Shown piece after piece: positions 6,220 through 7,364 of a stretch of 7,364 nt of DNA; the stretch's first letter is position 1, and every line of letters starts with the position of its first letter. The notes beneath the pieces are model-generated. The model worked only from the letters and a program-made list of their open reading frames with translations. It searched no databases and was not told the origin of the DNA. The position numbers and the translations under genes were made by a program. Source of the DNA: an uncultured Porphyromonas sp. (GTDB lineage: Bacteria; Bacteroidota; Bacteroidia; Bacteroidales; Porphyromonadaceae); contig CAMCJO010000107.1 in NCBI GenBank assembly GCA_945875135.1, positions 1 through 7,364 of the forward strand, in the 5' to 3' direction.

Positions 6220-7101
6220 TTACTCGATAGAAGCCTGATAGACGTCATCGACCGACTTCTCGATCGTAGCGTTGAACTCCTCATCGCTCTGCTGTGCCGT
6301 GAGGCCCTCAGCCAGTGCACGAGAGAAGGATGCGATCACGCCCTTATTGCGAGCGAGTAGCTCATTAGCGTGCTCACGGCTATAACCACCCGATAGAGCC
6401 ACTACACGAAGCATATTAGGATGCTCGATGACCTCCTTGTAGAGATTATCCTCCGTGGGGAGCGTGATCTTGAGCATGACAGGGCGATCCAGCTTGTCTA
6501 GGTATGCGAGTAGCTCACGCTTGAGGATCTGCTCTGCCTCAGCCTTGTCGGGGCAGTGTATGTCCACCTCAGGCTCTAGGATAGGCACGAGATCATGAGC
6601 TAGGATCTGCTTACCCCACTCAAACTGCTGATCGACGATAGCCTTGATACCCTTCTCATTAGCCTCCTTGATGACACTACGCATCTTGGTGCCGAAGATA
6701 TGATACTTGGTCGCATCCTTGAGCAGATCATCGAGTCCTGGGAATGGCTTCATCAGCTGTACGCCATCCTTTAGCTCCTGCAGACCCTTATCGACCTTGA
6801 GGAAGGGGACGATGTGTAGCTTCTCCCAGAGATAGTCCGCCGTATTCATGCCGTCGATCTGAGCACGCATGGTGCGCTCGAAGAGGATCACACCCACGAG
6901 CTTGCCCGTAGCAAAGGCGGGGCTCTTGATCATACGTGTACGCATCTGGTGGATCAGGTCAAACATCTCCTCCTCATTCTTCCAGGCATCCTCCGTTAGG
7001 CCGTAAGCCTTCAGAGCCTTGGGCGTTGAGCCACCACTCTGGTCGAGCGCTCCGACGAAGCCACGACCGCTTTTCATCTGTTCTAATTGCTTCTGATTCA
7101 T
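6220..7101 (-). CDS. fda: Class I fructose-bisphosphate aldolase
   Basis: Reversibly cleaves fructose 1,6-bisphosphate into dihydroxyacetone phosphate and glyceraldehyde 3-phosphate, through a lysine Schiff base, in cytoplasmic glycolysis/gluconeogenesis. At 293 residues it matches the short bacterial class I group (Staphylococcus type, about 295) and not the zinc-dependent class II enzymes. Visible active-site elements by analogy with known class I enzymes are ALDQSGGS (18-25, D20), LKVDKG (101-106, K102/K105), TKMR (138-141, K139 and R141), VPILEPEV (172-179, E176 and E178) and the Schiff-base lysine K211 in MLKITLP (209-215). The phosphate-binding LSGGYS lies at 236-241. The start at 7101 follows an A/T-rich region without a Shine-Dalgarno. 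It stands alone, with its own promoter (7234-7203), and ends at a terminator shared with rbp. A truncated IS30 transposase reading frame lies upstream in the same direction. Confidence 0.96.
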   Translation of the reverse strand: MNQKQLEQMKSGRGFVGALDQSGGSTPKALKAYGLTEDAWKNEEEMFDLIHQMRTRMIKSPAFATGKLVGVILFERTMRAQIDGMNTADYLWEKLHIVPFLKVDKGLQELKDGVQLMKPFPGLDDLLKDATKYHIFGTKMRSVIKEANEKGIKAIVDQQFEWGKQILAHDLVPILEPEVDIHCPDKAEAEQILKRELLAYLDKLDRPVMLKITLPTEDNLYKEVIEHPNMLRVVALSGGYSREHANELLARNKGVIASFSRALAEGLTAQQSDEEFNATIEKSVDDVYQASIE

Positions 7102-7202
7102 ATTGTGTAAAAAGTAAGTTAGACACTTATCTATCGCTTGGCTCTTCAGTAAAGAAGTTTGAGACGCACTTCATCTGCCACACGTCTCTGCCGTAAGCTC
7201 TT

Positions 7203-7234
7203 CAAAGGTAATAAAAATAAGTCACATAACCCAA
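7203..7234 (-). promoter_or_regulatory. Promoter of the class I aldolase gene
   Basis: On the minus strand TTG (7234-7232, context ATTGGG) is followed after 21 nt by TACCTTTG (7210-7203), fitting the Bacteroidota TTTG / TAnnTTTG pattern. The predicted start near 7196 gives a leader of about 95 nt. The -33 element is only about 20 bp downstream of the IS30 transposase stop codon, so it could be supplied or influenced by the element's end. Confidence 0.62.
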
Positions 7235-7244
7235 TCGCGCGCCC

Positions 7245-7364
7245 CTGCGTAGATTCAACTATCAAATGCAACTGAATTGGTTTCGTCGAGCTTCTGATAA
7301 AAAAGCTGCCCAGGAGTTAGGAAGTTGAGTTTCTTGCGAGGTCTGTTATTAAGGAGCTTTTGCA
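7245..7364 (-). mobile_element. End of an IS30-family insertion sequence (partial; boundary approximate)
   Basis: Inferred from the transposase C-terminus at 7362-7255. The element continues past the right edge. Its exact end, terminal inverted repeat and target duplication cannot be fixed, because the other end is not in the window. In IS30 elements the transposase stop usually lies close to the terminal repeat, so the boundary should be within a few tens of bases of 7255. Confidence 0.7.
7255..7362 (-). CDS. IS30-family transposase, C-terminal 35 residues (N-terminal part outside the window)
   Basis: The minus-strand frame entering from the right edge reads QKLLNNRPRKKLNFLTPGQL, then FYQKLDETNSVAFDS and TGA. 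The block LNNRPRKKLNFLTPGQLF closely resembles the C-terminal end of IS30-family DDE transposases (LNNRPRK.L...TP...F), just after the region holding the final catalytic glutamate. The frame is intact as far as visible, so I cannot tell whether the full gene is functional. It is too short to be called without the family match. It points towards the aldolase gene, so read-through transcription could enter that gene. Confidence 0.85.
   Translation of the reverse strand, partial: QKLLNNRPRKKLNFLTPGQLFYQKLDETNSVAFDS

Noticed and set aside
6936..7196. 86-codon plus-strand frame over the aldolase start and leader
   Set aside because: It is antisense to the aldolase N-terminus and its leader, with no recognisable domain.
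1..7364. CRISPR arrays, tRNA/rRNA genes, toxin-antitoxin or defence modules
   Set aside because: I searched by eye for regularly spaced repeats, cloverleaf-like segments and small paired ORFs. None was found. Apart from one protein of unknown function and the IS30 end, the genes are ordinary housekeeping genes.

Overview
The window looks like a chromosomal segment from a Bacteroidota bacterium, most likely Porphyromonas or a close relative (inference). The reasons are the repeated TAnnTTTG -7 boxes typical of this phylum's housekeeping promoters, the near absence of Shine-Dalgarno sequences, a single-RRM RNA-binding protein, an SDR-type L-threonine 3-dehydrogenase, and roughly balanced GC content, higher than in Bacteroides. 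No composition-based island stands out, apart from an IS30-family transposase end at the right edge.

Layout. Positions 1-5412 hold five genes, all on the minus strand and read right to left. First come cca (tRNA nucleotidyltransferase, 5412-3946) and an unrecognised acidic cytoplasmic protein (3930-3295), 15 bp apart and probably one transcript. That transcript seems to end in a hairpin plus T7 overlapping the second gene's stop codon. Next come glnS (3205-1508) and a DedA-family membrane protein (1484-825), 23 bp apart and probably a second transcript. Last is tdh (760 to beyond the left edge), with its own -7 box.

Positions 5413-5780 contain no long gene. They hold divergent promoters, a minus-strand one for cca and a plus-strand one for rbp, and then a long rbp leader of about 215 nt. 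The leader contains a possible 16-codon ORF, small hairpins and a pyrimidine tract with three TTTTCC(C) repeats ending at the start codon. The rbp gene (5781-6041, plus) encodes an 86-aa RRM protein. A strong, probably bidirectional hairpin terminator (6161-6202) separates it from the convergent class I fructose-bisphosphate aldolase gene (7101-6220, minus). Upstream of the aldolase promoter lies the last 35 codons of an IS30-family transposase, pointing towards the aldolase gene.

Functionally, the centre is RNA-related: tRNA 3'-end maturation, glutaminyl-tRNA synthesis and a small RNA-binding protein. The edges are metabolic: threonine catabolism, glycolysis/gluconeogenesis, and membrane lipid-carrier or envelope homeostasis. 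I see no defence system, CRISPR array, tRNA or rRNA gene. The most interesting signals are the structured rbp leader, the uncharacterised gene coupled to cca, and the IS30 end abutting the aldolase promoter.
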